The notes beneath the pieces are model-generated. The model saw only the letters and a list, made by a program, of their open reading frames with translations. It did no database searches and was not told where the DNA came from. Positions 36,101 to 48,134 of a stretch of 64,000 nt of DNA are shown here, one piece after another. Position 1 is the first letter of the stretch. The number at the start of each line of letters is the position of its first letter. Both the position numbers and the translations under genes were made by a program. Origin of the DNA: Apiotrichum sp. Y4204 (Eukaryota; Basidiomycota; Tremellomycetes; Trichosporonales; Trichosporonaceae); assembly GCA_025531455.1 (NCBI GenBank), contig JAMYHL010000044.1:186001-250000 (forward strand). Direction: 5' to 3'.

Positions 36101-36831
36101 TAGACACGGCCGTCGTGCAAGTCATGTCGCCATTCGAGTGCACGCCCTCCATAGCGCGGTCAGGCCGCTTCGCGACCGTCTCGGCTGTCCTGAGCGTTCC
36201 TGCGCGCAGCGTCCGCGTCTCCGCCCTCGACATCACCGCCGCGGCAGAGGGCGTCACCCTCCTCTCGTCTTCGCTCTCATCCGCCGCCCTCCCAGCAGTA
36301 TGGGACGCCTCGAGCGCCTTTGCCCTCGCGGCCCGCTTTGAGCTGCAGCAGGTCGTCCAGCGCCTCTCAGCGCCGCCAGGCAGCGCCGCCGTCCTCAGCA
36401 TATCCTGGCGGCCGGCAGACTACGACAGCGAGGAAATCACCACCACGATCCCGCTCCCGCCCCTCGCCCCCGTCCCGCCCGAGGCGTTCGTCACATCAAC
36501 GCTCACCGCGCCCGCCATCGTCGCGTCCCACACGCCGTTCGCGCTCTCTCTCGCCGTGGCCAACGCACACCCCACCGAACCGGCGTTTGTCGCCGTCGCG
36601 GGCGACACGGCCGACGGCTTCGTGTGGACTGGCCCGCGGGGCGTGCGCCTCGGCCCCATCCTCCCCGGTCACGGCGCGAGCGCCGAGTTTGAGCTCATCG
36701 CAGTCGGGTCTCCTGGATGGCAGGCTCTGCCGCACGTCAGTGTCTGGCATGGCGAGGGGCAGGACCGGCGCGAGGTGCGTGTCGCGCTGCCGTCGGATAG
36801 GCCAGCGGGGACGGTGCTTGTCAAGCCGTAG
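33197..36831 (+). CDS. TRAPPC11: TRAPP complex subunit 11 (foie-gras/gryzun family)
   Basis: Predicted 1154-residue subunit of a TRAPP tethering complex acting in ER-Golgi traffic. Exons: 33197-33217, 33250-33889, 33959-34422, 34458-35041 and 35076-36831. The start MNSYPIEFLAHPQPLMFVAGL is characteristic. The foie-gras domain spans roughly residues 220-540, with GWMVRYDFKAGWFAEVRGDLDLARRHYEDCW and KRWAEAKVLADCVAARICRL. The C-terminal gryzun region is beta-rich, with RFLDRLADKFE, VPFQVRVSV, LSLWTVGGKVFAPLKGI and FECTPSIARSGRFATV. The intron at 33890-33958 is 69 nt without an in-frame stop, so reading through would insert 23 residues. Budding yeast lacks this subunit; many other fungi have it. 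It is convergent with the YANK kinase gene. Confidence 0.93.
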
Positions 36832-37192
36832 AGTAGACTTATGCATAGCCATGGTGAGCAGATAATTTCTGCATTGCATTATTGATGATTGTTAATATTT
36901 TACGGGTTCTCCATCTGTCGCTGGTACTTTGTGCATGCATAGACGTCCCTGCCGCGTCCAATACAAGGGGGTATCATGGCAAGAGGAGGGAAGAAAGAAA
37001 CCGAATAACAATGGTACTGGTACTGACACTGCACCGCGGCAGTCGCAGATGCAGTGCGTGCGGACGCGTCCACGCACATCCTGCTAAGCTGTATAATAGT
37101 AGTGTAAACCCAATGAGTAGTGCGAGCCGCCGCGCGGCTCCCTGCGCGCTCCCTCGCCGTCTCCGAGACTCCGATCCCTAGTCTATATCGTA
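36832..37192. other. Convergent 3' intergenic region
   Basis: About 0.36 kb between the TRAPPC11 and kinase stop codons, AT-richer than its surroundings. It presumably holds both 3' UTRs. Nothing else is recognised. Confidence 0.5.
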
Positions 37193-38853
37193 TCACCTCC
37201 TCTCGCTCGCAGCCTCCGAATTCGTCCCGGCCGGCGTGTCCGCGTCGAGCTGTTTGACGCCCGCGCGCGACCCGACATTCGCCATCCCCCCGCCCTCCAT
37301 AATCTGCTGCTCTATCTCTGCACCCGTTCGGCTCGCCGCCTGTCGTTCGCTTGCGGGCGTGTGCGGCCGCGTACTGGGCACACTGTGCAGCTCCGTCCCC
37401 GCGCCAAGATGCTTGCGCTGGCTATCCCGCGAGACGGCCGTCGAGCCCGAGGCGGTCTGGTGCGAGGTCGAGTTTGCGCGATAGTATGTTCGCCGCTGGG
37501 AACGGTTGTAGTCAAACACGGTGAAGCTGTGGCTGTCAGGGTGGGGTATGCGGGGGCGCTTACTGTTCCTCCATCATGCGCATCTCGGGAGTGAGCGTGT
37601 CAGTGTCTGTGGCCGTCTTGCGCTTGCGGGCCTTAAGCGGGTTCTCCTCCAGTAGTAATTCTTCGAGCTCATGTGTCGCATCGAAGTTGGCCCGCTTGGA
37701 CTAGGGGTTAGCAAGCATATCTCTCCCCCATACGTACATCAGGCTCAAATGGCGGAACCACGTCCTTGTTGTACAAGGCGTCCCAGTCAATTCCGTGGAA
37801 CCAGGGGTGTGCTTTAATGTCCTCAAAGCCGCCACCTCCTGGTCGCCACCCGAGGCGCTTGTTCGGATCGCGTTCCAGAAGCTATTTTCGTCAGTTTTCC
37901 GGGTCTTGGCATCCGTACAGCACATACCGCGCGGATCGCCTGCATTCCTTCTGTTGAGCACCGGCCTGGAGCGTCCTCGGGCCAGGTGAGTGGATCCTGA
38001 AGGATCGAGTTGGTGAGGGCTGTGTTGGTCTTGCCGCGGAATGGACGTTTTGCGAACAGGAGCTCGTACGCGAGAATACCGAGCGACCAGAAATCGACAG
38101 GCGCAGAGTATCCGCGCTTCGACAGCACTTCTGGCGCTTCCCATCAGCTTGAGTCCACAAAAACAACACTCACCCATATATGCCATGCTACCGGCGACTC
38201 CTGTCAGCAATCGCCTTTCTGAAAAATGAACCGCAATGTTGAAGTCTGTGATGTGCGCGTGCCCACGCTCGTCAAGGAGAATGTTATCCGGCTTCAAGTC
38301 GCGATGAACGATCCGTTTAGAATGGAGGTAGTTTATTGCCATTGCAATCTCGGCAACGTAGAAGCGCACCAGCTCCTCCGCCATTGCGCCCGCCCGATCC
38401 AGGTGGAAGCGGAGATCGCCACCTAACATCAGATCCAGCACGAAGAAACAGTTCTCGTCGTCCTGAAATGCGTAACGGAGATTGACAACAAAAGGATGGT
38501 GAATCTGAACAGTGAGCACAAGGACAATGCACTGATCGCGCATCACTCACCTCTTCGAGCAGTCTCCGCTCTTGGATAATGTTCGCCACAGCCTTCATCT
38601 TCACACATTTCGCCTTGTTGATGTACTTCAAAGCGTAGAGCGTTTTGGACTGCTTGTGCTGAACAACCCGCACCTGCCGTCAGCTCTTCTGCACATCAAA
38701 GTTCTGCTCACCTTTCCGAACGCTCCTTTGCCGACGCTTCGCAAAAGATAGAAATGGAATAGATTTACCTCAGCATCGAAGTCGATCGCCTGATCTGTCA
38801 GTAATGGTCTCCTGTCTATTCCTCACCTCCGGTTTACAGCAAGCCGCGCCCAT
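37193..38853 (-). CDS. AGC-type Ser/Thr kinase of the YANK/STK32 group, predicted N-myristoylated
   Basis: Predicted 460-residue kinase, eight exons: 38853-38827, 38789-38712, 38673-38551, 38504-38174, 38136-37928, 37881-37738, 37700-37564 and 37526-37193. The N terminus MGAACCKPE fits myristoylation at Gly2 with palmitoylation at Cys5/6, so it should sit on membranes. Catalytic motifs: glycine loop GKGAFGKV, ALKYINKAK (Lys), HRDLKPDN, then DFN in place of DFG, a known signature of the YANK group. Next come MAPEVL, DFWSLGILAYELL and HPWFHGIDWDALYN with VPPFEPD. A C-terminal region of about 110 residues after FTVFDYNRSQRR is rich in Ser/Thr/Arg and has no known domain. Substrates are unknown. 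The first exon (27 nt) encodes just the lipid anchor. Confidence 0.92.
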
Positions 38854-40921
38854 GACGAATGACGCCGACCGCTAGGCTAATGGCCAGACTGATGTGCGGA
38901 ATATTATATTGCTAAGGGGGGATGCTGCTACCCCCAATGAAGTCGTGGAGATGAACGATAGTCGGATGGGAGTCTTGAGCGACGAGACAATGTCGTGGGA
39001 GCGTGTGCCACACCGAAGGCAAAAGAAACGACCCAATAAATGTCGAGATGTAGCTGGAAACGGAAAGGTGCTTGTCGATGCCGATTGTAACGGTAGAAGA
39101 TTAAATAGATGGGTTCAAACGTTGACCTGGTGGAAACGACTGGTTATAACGACACTGCGATATCCCCACACGGTGTGAATCTGTCGAGTGTTCCAATGAT
39201 GTGGTCAATGGCAAGTCGTCCTTCTGCAGAGACTGCGCACTCTTCTTGACACACGACACACACACGCCCGCACACACAAGAGTCGCTTACGCCACCAGGG
39301 CGCCGTCACCTGTTGGCCTGCAACGCCGAGGCACACCCCAAGCGAGCAAGTGACCGCTGGTCACGAAGCAGGAGGCGGCGTACCGACAGTGCAGGAGGTG
39401 AGACGGCGGAAGTTTCGCCGGGTTGAGAGAGAGGCCGAGGCGCCGGGAAGTGAGGGTGCTCGGAGGTGTTGCGCACGGGTCCTTGACAGAATGGGTACTC
39501 GTAGGCAGTGTTCTTTTGTTGTTATCCCGACAAGGCACCTGGCTGGGTGTCAGCATAAATCGGGGCACGCGGAAATGAATCTGGCAATCTGAAGAGGACG
39601 AGGAGTATAATGTGGCCGTGGCTGAAACCCAAATATCCAAGCAAGCCAGTCCAAGCCAGACCAAGCCAGCTCAAGCCAACTCTCGGTGGGGACCAGTAAA
39701 CGGATCACAACCTAGCGGTGACCACAATAGGTCGAGCTGGTCGAGCATCCGCCCCCCAGCCGCACGCCTCAAATAAGGATCACCAACGTCGGGCGCCACC
39801 AATCCTGGCAGCGCCAAAGAGGAACATGACAACGGCGCCGTGCCAAGATTGGAGTGATCCCCGCGGCTGAACCGGACCCAAACGACATCCGCAACGGACG
39901 GTCTCGTATGAGGGGGAGGGACGTTCGCAAAAGGAAAGAACCGCTGCGATGCACGCCGCGGGAGAAAGGATAGCCATGTGCGTCTACAGCTCCGGCCAGT
40001 CTGCGCGACACGAGACAGCCCATGGCTCTGTATTCCCGCGACATGTGATCGCGATGGGGTTCGGAATGACTGTCATGCTAGGGCCGTCTGCGGCAGGTGG
40101 ATACGAGGTAACGGCCGTTGCCTTGCGTCTGGGCCTCGATTCAAACGGACTGCTCACCTCTGTCGCGACACGTGAAACTGCCCACACCCCTCAACGAAGA
40201 GGATACGGCCCGAGCTCAAAGAAGGAGCCTGGCCTGGTGGCCGCTGGGGAACACACCGCGATCAATGGCGAGATCGGAGGCAGAGATGGTGCAAAGCGAT
40301 GCTGTCGCAGAGGTCGATGTAGCGAGAGTGGGCGTGAGCTGAATGATCGACTGAATTGCGGAGGAGATTGGGATCTGGAGGGATGGTTCGGGGACAACCA
40401 AGCTGCGCGTCGTTTTCGGGAGGAGCAAAGGAGGGCAGTGTGTAGCCTCGCAGTGTATGCGTCAAGAGGGATGTTGGAAGGGGATGAAGGAGTCGGTTCG
40501 ACGTGTGGGAGGTGAGTCGGTGGATGATGGGGAGATTATCAACAAGATCCGACTGGACGCTACCCCGGACCGAGCGTGTCGTGGTGGTCAAGAGAGCTCT
40601 AGAGGAGGTTTGGACGGTTGTTGTTGGCTGGCTCTCAGGGGAAAATGGGTCACAATCCAAACCAAAATCAGAAACCATTTGCATTCAAACCCCACATACC
40701 CATCCAACCATCCACATGTGGTATGGTATAGTTCAATTGCATGCACCCGTTCCGCTCATTCCTCGCTCCCGCTGCTCGTGACCTCGTGGTTGCCTGGTCT
40801 GCTTTCATGCTATCGTTACAAATGCTACGGCTGGTATACACCAGTGCAGTGTCGTCTACCACATGTATTGTGCCCATCGTCTCAACCGACGACCAATCTA
40901 TCCCGCTCTCCCCCCACGCGC
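38854..40921. other. Intergenic, no supported gene
   Basis: About 2.1 kb between the kinase start and the PRE3 stop. It contains an imperfect CAAGCCAG repeat (39637-39680). Two frames of about 190 and 235 codons on the plus strand resemble no family and are not supported. Confidence 0.45.
39637..39680 (+). repeat. Imperfect CAAGCCAG octamer repeat
   Basis: About four degenerate copies of CAAGCCAG with two- or three-base spacers. No gene association. Confidence 0.65.
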
Positions 40922-41818
40922 CTAGGCAGCAACGGCAGTGGCAGGGGGCTGCGCAGTCGAGCCAGATCCCAGCACTTCACTACCCTCCCAGAAGCGCGGG
41001 AGCTCGTTTCCAGGGATGAACCGACGCTCAACACCGTCCTCCTTGATGATGCAGAGACGGATACAGCCTCCAGAGGAACCGTCACGGGACATGGCCAATG
41101 CAAGAGCTGGAATGTCAGCATCGAGATAACACCTCAGTTTACGCACCATTCTTCACAAAGTTGACCGTCTCCGCCTCGCCCCAGCCCTCCTGATAGGTCG
41201 CATCGCAGTAACCGTAGATGTAGGTCGATCCGGAACCTGACCTTGTCAGTTGGAGACGGTGATCACAACTCACCGCCAATAGCCCACGGCTGCTGGAACA
41301 TGCCGCCACCAAGCGGAATGTTGTACACGCTGCCGCCGTTCTCCTTGTCCCAGCCGCCAACAATGATACCTGCCGAGAGCTGGTCCTTGTTCTCGTAGCA
41401 CAGCTTCTCGAACAGCGCGGCAATGGTTGCAACGGGGGGAGGGCCGCCGTAGACCGAAGTGTAAACCTGCGCGTGGTAGTGCACCATGTCCGCAACGGCC
41501 TGCGTGTCGGCTGCCGATCCGGAACGGCAGCAGTAAATGCGGTCGTGGATGTGGGTGAGCTTGTCGGTGACACGGTTGGCCTGAGAAGTCAGAGCTATAT
41601 CTTGGAGATCGTCGTTGAGCTCACAATGTACGAGCCAGTTGTGGTCCGCGAGTCGGCGCCAATAACGACACCCCCGTCGAACTTGACGGCCATAATCGAG
41701 GTCTGTAGGCCCATCAGCAAATGTACTCTACATACTGTTTGTCCCATAGCAAACGCACACCGAGGTTGACCTCGCCCTTCTTGAGGTGCTGAATGTCGAC
41801 AAAGTTGATGTTGCTCAT
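40922..41818 (-). CDS. PRE3: 20S proteasome subunit beta 1 (caspase-like activity)
   Basis: Predicted 239-residue precursor of a catalytic beta subunit, the peptidase cutting after acidic residues (PSMB6/Pre3 type). Five exons: 41818-41759, 41702-41625, 41580-41274, 41236-41147 and 41106-40922. Exon 1 encodes a 20-residue propeptide ending NLG. Exon 2 begins with the nucleophile Thr, giving [20 protein letters not shown]. Further blocks: [45 protein letters not shown] and [13 protein letters not shown]. Asp17, Lys33 (here in VTDKLTH) and SGSAAD residues of the active site are present. The C-terminal 40 residues ([19 protein letters not shown] at the end) are Ala/Pro-rich and variable. Confidence 0.96.
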
Positions 41819-42654
41819 TTTGCTAACCGGAGATTGCTGCGGTGTCGTTGAGAGCTGTGGTTGCCGTAGCGTGTATGTATGATTGGACAACAAGAGCTGT
41901 TGCTGCTAACGGGGTTGTTGTTGTTGAAGAGGTTGATGATGGGTCTCTTGACTCTGTAGCAACACGCAAGCTCCTGCTGTAGTGATCGTTGATGACGACG
42001 AGCGAGCAACAGAGGAGAGGGCCGCGTACTCGCGCGTCGTGCGGGAGCAAATCCACGTGAGCAAAGGGATAATGATTGATTAGGGCCAGGCGTCCAGTGG
42101 ATATAGGGCTCAGATTAGAATTGTTTTGTAATCGTTGAAGTCCCCCAAGACTCACCCACAAGCCCCCGGGGATTCCGGTAATTTGTTCAGTGGCGGGACT
42201 CCCCCAGGCCGCCCCTATGTTGCCACTCGCCTTCCTCCAGAGTCTCAAGTCTGGCCACTTGGCTCTCCTCCGAAATGACATCAGCGACCCAGAGCTGCAG
42301 CTGCAGAAACGCACAGAACGGCTGGCTATGCAATGAACGTGCACAAGCCAAGTGCCGCTCGGCGCTACGCCTCGGCCCCAAGCACCTGAACATGAACAAT
42401 ATATGAGATGAGCACTAGCGCAGCTCACAACAAACATGAACGAGGTGAACTCTCTGTTCTTAGATTCCAAATCTCTACGCATGTATCCATGTGCATGAAG
42501 ATCATGAAACGGATGAGGGGCCAACAGACTGACATGTCTCGCTCATCGTGATTGAAACGAGCACTGCGTTGTGGTCTGGTCTCAACCTGCAACCAAGTCT
42601 CGAGGTGGGTTCTGCCAGGGCCCCCTTCGTTCGACAGGGCGGGCCACGGCAAAG

Positions 42655-42671
42655 GCATGCATGCATGCATG
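42655..42671 (+). repeat. CATG microsatellite
   Basis: Four perfect CATG units, palindromic, intergenic. Confidence 0.85.
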
Positions 42672-43043
42672 TGAGGCACGCACCAGGCCACCATTGCCAC
42701 CAGCTTACAGGCACCTGTACGAGTCCCGTCTCGGCCCTTTCACCCTTAGCACGGGCTCACACTTTTACCTTTTGAGGGGGGTGTGAGTGATGGATGACGG
42801 AAGTGGGCGAGAGTGTGACGCGCATTAGAAGCTTGTGCAACCAGAGGATGCAGGGGATCTACAATCTTGGCATCTGGAGACCGGATGCATTTGGGCCGAT
42901 TGCCTCTCAGGTCTCGGTTCTCCGCTTCTTGTCATTGTTGCTTCTCTCTCAAAATCATCTACCATCTCGAACAGAGATCAGAAATACAGAGGATGGAGAG
43001 CTGTAGAGAGGGAGAGATTGGGACGCAGTGCCGGAGAGCGAGC

Positions 43044-43060
43044 GAGAGAGAGAGAGAGAG
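43044..43060 (+). repeat. GA dinucleotide microsatellite
   Basis: Eight GA units inside a wider GA-rich stretch, intergenic. Confidence 0.85.
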
Positions 43061-43726
43061 CGAGGAACTGAACGAAAGAACTAAATATACCACTTTTCTG
43101 TCGACTTGATTAGATTAGAGAGACACCTTCACATGGATTCAAATGCTCCCCATTTTGGGTTCTATTTACGTGCCCTATTGTGAATGTTTTTCCCCCATTC
43201 CGTCCCACTTTTCATTCAGGCCTTTATGATCTGCATACAAAACTGCCGATCGATCAACACCCACTCCGCCCCCCCCACCCCACCTGGAACTCCACTCTCC
43301 CCCCACTCTTCATCCTCATCCTCTTTGCTCACGTCCTCATCCCATCTCTTCATATTCCATTTACTCACTCTCCCTTCACTCGCCTCAAGAGGATTCACTT
43401 CACCGCGTCACTTGTCCTTGCTCTCACTACCACCTCGGCACGTTCAGAACATCAAATACGACACAGCAACACATATCCACCCGCATTTGGTTCGAACGCG
43501 TCCGGACCATCTCGGCGCGCGCTACATCATCCCCCCGACTTTCTCAATTCACGTCCCAAGCTTGCGCCATATTTGTCCACCAGCAGACACTTTCCGACCT
43601 GTGCACAACTCTTAACTCCCACATCCTAGGCGGCACCTCCCTAACCGCCGCTCTCACTCCCCCTGCAGCCGTAAACCCCCACATCTCGGCGGCCGGTCCA
43701 CTCACGGCCGTCCCGACTCCGCACTC

Positions 43727-44914
43727 ATGCCAACAGTGATCACCCAAAACCTTCGTTCCTCGAAGGAATATGCACCTCTCGCAGACGAGGTGAACCCGCC
43801 ATTTGGCAATGTTGCCCCCTCACCGACCGTGTCGAACGGCGCGGTAGTCTACTCAAAGTCGCTGCCGTCCTCGGGCTCCAACACGCCCACCGACGAAACC
43901 TTTACCTTGGCGAGCAGCCGCATGCTGGGAAATCACACTCCGATTTCTCCATTTGGCGACGACGCTCACGAACGGTTGCATCTTGACTCGGAGGAAGCAG
44001 ACATCTCGGTCCAGAATCGACGGGACAAGGGCAAGGGCAAGGCGCGTGCATGGGAGGACGACGGATACACAGCTTCTCCAAGTGATTCGCCGCAAGGCGG
44101 ATCGTATCCACCTGCCAACGAAGAGGAGGACGAGGAAAGGAGGATTCAGGCCGTACGTATCCTTGACCTATTCTTGACCCGCTGCGGAGAGGGTCCTGTT
44201 GCATTGTCAAATTGGCAAGCCGTTTCGCTGCGCTAACACCCTCAGAACCTCGCAAAGTTCACGGCCCGCGAAACAGCACGAAGAAAGGCGGCTCGCACGT
44301 CACAGGTGGTGTCACCCACACCATCCTCGGCCAGTTCGTCCACAGTATCACTTCCCCGGAGCTCCGCCCCGCGACCCCTTACGATCATCACAGAGGGAAT
44401 AAGCGGCAAACGTAGCAGCTTGATGGGATATGTGGGCGGACTTGTTGGGAAAGATAAGAATGACGGAGCGCCCCAGGAAATGGAGGTGAGTCACCATGCA
44501 GTCGTTTGTCTTTCCGACGTGCAGCACACCAACACTTCACAGCTGGCTTCACCAATAAGCGCGCACGCACAGACAACATCCAACCCTTATGATCCCAAGC
44601 CGTCCAGGTCAAAACCAATGTCGCCCACCTCACCGTCGATGCAACCGACGAGCCCCTTCGCAGACCCTCCGGGCATGTCTTCACCAGTCGCCGCCGCCCC
44701 TGCGGAATCGCCAATCGGTGGTGGCGTTGGGTACGGCTATGGCGGTCCCTCATCGTGGCGTGCGGGTGGGGACGTGCAAGCTACCGAAAATGACATTACC
44801 CCTCCTCCAAAGGAGCGGTGGTGGCATTCGTTATGTGCTTGGGGCGCGGACCTTGATGGCGGCCATGGCAAGAAGACGAGTAACCAGGCCGGCCGTACCA
44901 ACCCCTTCGAGTAA
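43727..44914 (+). CDS. Unidentified Ser/Pro-rich protein with aromatic C-terminal motif
   Basis: Predicted 351 residues from three exons (43727-44152, 44246-44485 and 44525-44914). I do not recognise a named family. Visible features: a Ser/Thr/Pro-rich, probably disordered body; a short basic helix after intron 1 (AKFTARETARRKAARTSQ); a YGYGG patch; and a compact C-terminal block, ERWWHSLCAWGADLDGG, ending GRTNPFE. The last residues NPFE resemble an NPF-type endocytic adaptor ligand. No signal peptide or membrane span is seen. Intron 2 (39 nt) is a multiple of three and lacks a stop, so its retention would keep the frame. The leader is CT-rich. A conserved but uncharacterised fungal protein is the best description. 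Confidence 0.72.
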
Positions 44915-46267
44915 CTTGCCAAAGGGGACCAGTGTCGGGCTTCTGCGCGGTGGACATCTGTTGTGCTTCCATTCTTCCTGTTAATTTCCGACCCGCCGCG
45001 TTGTTCCCGAGACCCGAGATGCGCTCATACGATAAGCCTGTTAGATTCTAGCATTGTGTACACGAAGAGCTTGACGGCCGGCTAGATATGATGACGAACC
45101 CCGTGCTATGCGGACGGGGAAGTACTGAATATTGGAGCCAGAATGCATTACTACAGCAATGATAATGATGAGACCGGTGTATTGGCTCTCGACCGGTCCC
45201 CATTATGAATCGGTGACCGTTCGATGTGAGAGGTCGGTGAGCGAGCAAGTACTGTATGGACGTCGAGCTTGACCCAGGAAAGAAAGTACTGCACAGACGA
45301 CACTTCAACGAGCTCCAGAATTCCACTGTGCATACAAACGAAGAGGGCGGGCGGGAGCAAAGTGCCCAACCGAAAACAAATTAAACAAAGCCATCAGAAT
45401 CCTAATAGCCATGGGCTAATGCATGGTGGAGGTGTTTAATTTATTTAGATCGCTTTTCGAACTACAACGGCTGCCAGCTCCGATAGGCCTTGCATAGGTC
45501 TCTGCCTCTGCCGCCTCACCCACCAGGTAGGAGAAGGAAGGGACGTGTGCCCAGTCAGCTGCAGTCAGTCCCCCTTCCGAATCAGTCACACACGGCCCAC
45601 AGCAACAACAACCAACAGCATCCACCACCACTCGCATCCCACATCCCCATCCATCCATCACCGTCTCATCGAGCGCTCGAACGAACAACAACGAGCGCGC
45701 ATACGGCTAGCGGATTGTTCATTTTGAAAGACGCCAAGGTAGTGTAGGCGTGGGTTTGAGAGACAGGCCAAAGCTAGAACCGGGCCAGGGACGCGTCTAC
45801 ACCCCAGGCAGAGGCTTTCCATCATTCAAACCTCGTGTTCTCCTTCCGTTCTGTCCCTTCCATCTCCTATTAGCCTCCTCCTCTCTTCTCGCCCCTTTCT
45901 CCCTCTCTCCGTCTCTCGTGCTTTGCATCCTTTTGCCATCCATCCCTCACAACAAAACCCACCAACAACAACAACATCAACAGTCATCAGCCAAAATCCC
46001 CGGAGAAGAAAACTCCCAAGCACATCCCTTCCGACTCCATACCACACTCCCCCCGGCGAGTGCAACAAACGGCACGCCCTATCGTCCGACCTGCAGCCTC
46101 ATCCAGGGGACCTGCAGGTATCACCCGCGACGCGTCGAGACTAATCTCGCGTCTGCAGTTCATCACCCCATCCACAACATACATACATCCGTCCGCCGCA
46201 TCCGACCATCGTCCTGGCCGCGCAATCAATTCCATCACCATTTTCTTTCCCCCACTCGCCACCCACA
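44915..46267. other. Intergenic, leader of the polyglutamine-protein gene
   Basis: About 1.35 kb. The second half (45826-46267) is CT/CA-rich on the plus strand, with CAACAACAACAAC patches, consistent with a long 5' UTR. No other gene is supported. Confidence 0.45.
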
Positions 46268-48066
46268 ATGGCGAGGGAAACCAGAGGCTCGGCAGCAGCC
46301 CGTGATTCCACAATGTGTAAGTTGTCATTGTCATTTTAGGTCGCGCGGTACAGCCGCTACAGACCCGCAGCAAACTAGTCACCGCCAGCCTGTGCTCACA
46401 TCACTTCAGCACCAGGACAATCCGACCCGGGCGCGAAGCGCAAGCGCCGCACCTCCGGCGAGGTCGCCGCCAAGGGTACCGAGTCGCTCGCACACGATAC
46501 GCCCGAGAGCAAACGACAACGCATGGCCCCGAGGGTCAATGGAAATGGACCGGCTGCAGAGGATGGCACCGCGGACGAGGGGTCGGGATCCGGAAGATTG
46601 CTGTCACAGGAGGTCCGGGAGGCGATCACGATTGTCCTCAGGCAGTGAGTGGACCCGGTGATCAACCTCGTGCAATTGCTAATGGCAGAATGGCCAAGGG
46701 CCTTCCGCCGCCCATCAACAATGTTCTGACATTGTGGCTGCCACCAGACTTTACGAAGACGGATGAGAACACTCTTGGATGGATCCTTAAGCAGGACACT
46801 CTGACATGGGAGCAGCTTCATGTAAGTGTGGTGACAGCATCGTCGCTGACAGCAGGCCACCTTGCACCTCTTTGCGGAGAACCTCTTGCTGCCTGGTGGT
46901 TACCCTAACCCCGTCCCGTCGCTTGCGCGCATGCACCTTCCGGTCGCTCCTCTGCCGTCGCACTACGCACCGATGGCGATCTACTCGTTTTGCGCGGCGC
47001 TCCGGGAGCTGTTGCTGCAGGTCGAGCCGACAGCCGACGGTGACTCGCCTCTGAAATCCTCCAAGCCGTTGGAGCGCTGGGCCCTCACGCAGAAGACGCC
47101 GGGAGGTGGATTGGGAACCGCAGGCGGCGACTGGTTCACCTCTGCTGTCAATCTGCGCGAACTCGAGACGCTGCGCAAGAACAGCCAAGCCACGGATGAC
47201 CAGACGATGCTCACGACGCTCACTGAAGGAGCCAAACTCGGTGAGTGTACCAAAATACCAAAAGACAACAACCGCTGACAATAGCCCACGCTCAGCCCGT
47301 CGTCGTTCAAGCAGCAGGCGTCATTGGTACTGGCGACAATAAGGATGTTCCGACACTGGGTGATTCAGTCATCCGCCGCGCATCTCTCAAAGCCAAGCGA
47401 TGGAAGCAGAAACTGGCCCTCCGTCATGCCGCAGAGTTTGGCAACATTCTTCGCGCCGTCAAGCCAGTGTCCTGTGCAAGTGTGCCATACACGCCATCTT
47501 TTGCGCCAACATACAACTCTCAGGGTGCTTGCGGTCTCGGCTATTATTCGACATTGGATATCATGCACGAGAACGCACGCCACAAGGAATGGCTCAAGCG
47601 ATCGACAACAGTGACGGACGTTCCTGGAGAAGGATGGACGGGGTCGGCGGAAAAGGACAAGGAAAGCAATACGAACGGTGGACCTTCGGACAAGGAAACG
47701 GCCGACGACATTCTCGAGAACAACACGGCGCTGATTGATGAGCTATTGATCTGGCAGGATCTGCGTGTCCGCAAGGGAGACTCGACGTGGGTCAGCGAAC
47801 GTGAGCGTGCGGTAGCAGATGAGCTGTTCGAGTCACTCGCCAGGTTGGTGGAGTCTACGGAACTCCCGCCATCAGCCCTGCTTCCAACAGACGTGAAAAA
47901 GTCGTCAATGGGACTGGCACATACCCTTGCACGCCGCTTGCTGTCCACCGATGCGCCAGCAGTTCGCGGAACACTCGATGCACGTCGGCCACAGGCCTTG
48001 CACGATAACGTTACGATCCGTCTCCGCGCGCAGGCGGCTGCCGCTGTCGGCCAGCAGCAACAGCAG

Positions 48067-48134
<68 letters not shown>

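Larger units (their letters stand above)
41819..43726. other. Intergenic region with microsatellites and a CT-rich leader
   Basis: About 1.9 kb between two divergent starts. It contains (CATG)4 at 42655-42671, a GA microsatellite at 43044-43060 and, from about 43190 to 43620, a CT/CA-rich stretch preceding the next gene. No gene or RNA is supported. Confidence 0.45.

Noticed and set aside
39949..40515. 188-codon frame upstream of the PRE3 stop
   Set aside because: Composition is not protein-like, there is no intron pattern and no recognised motif.
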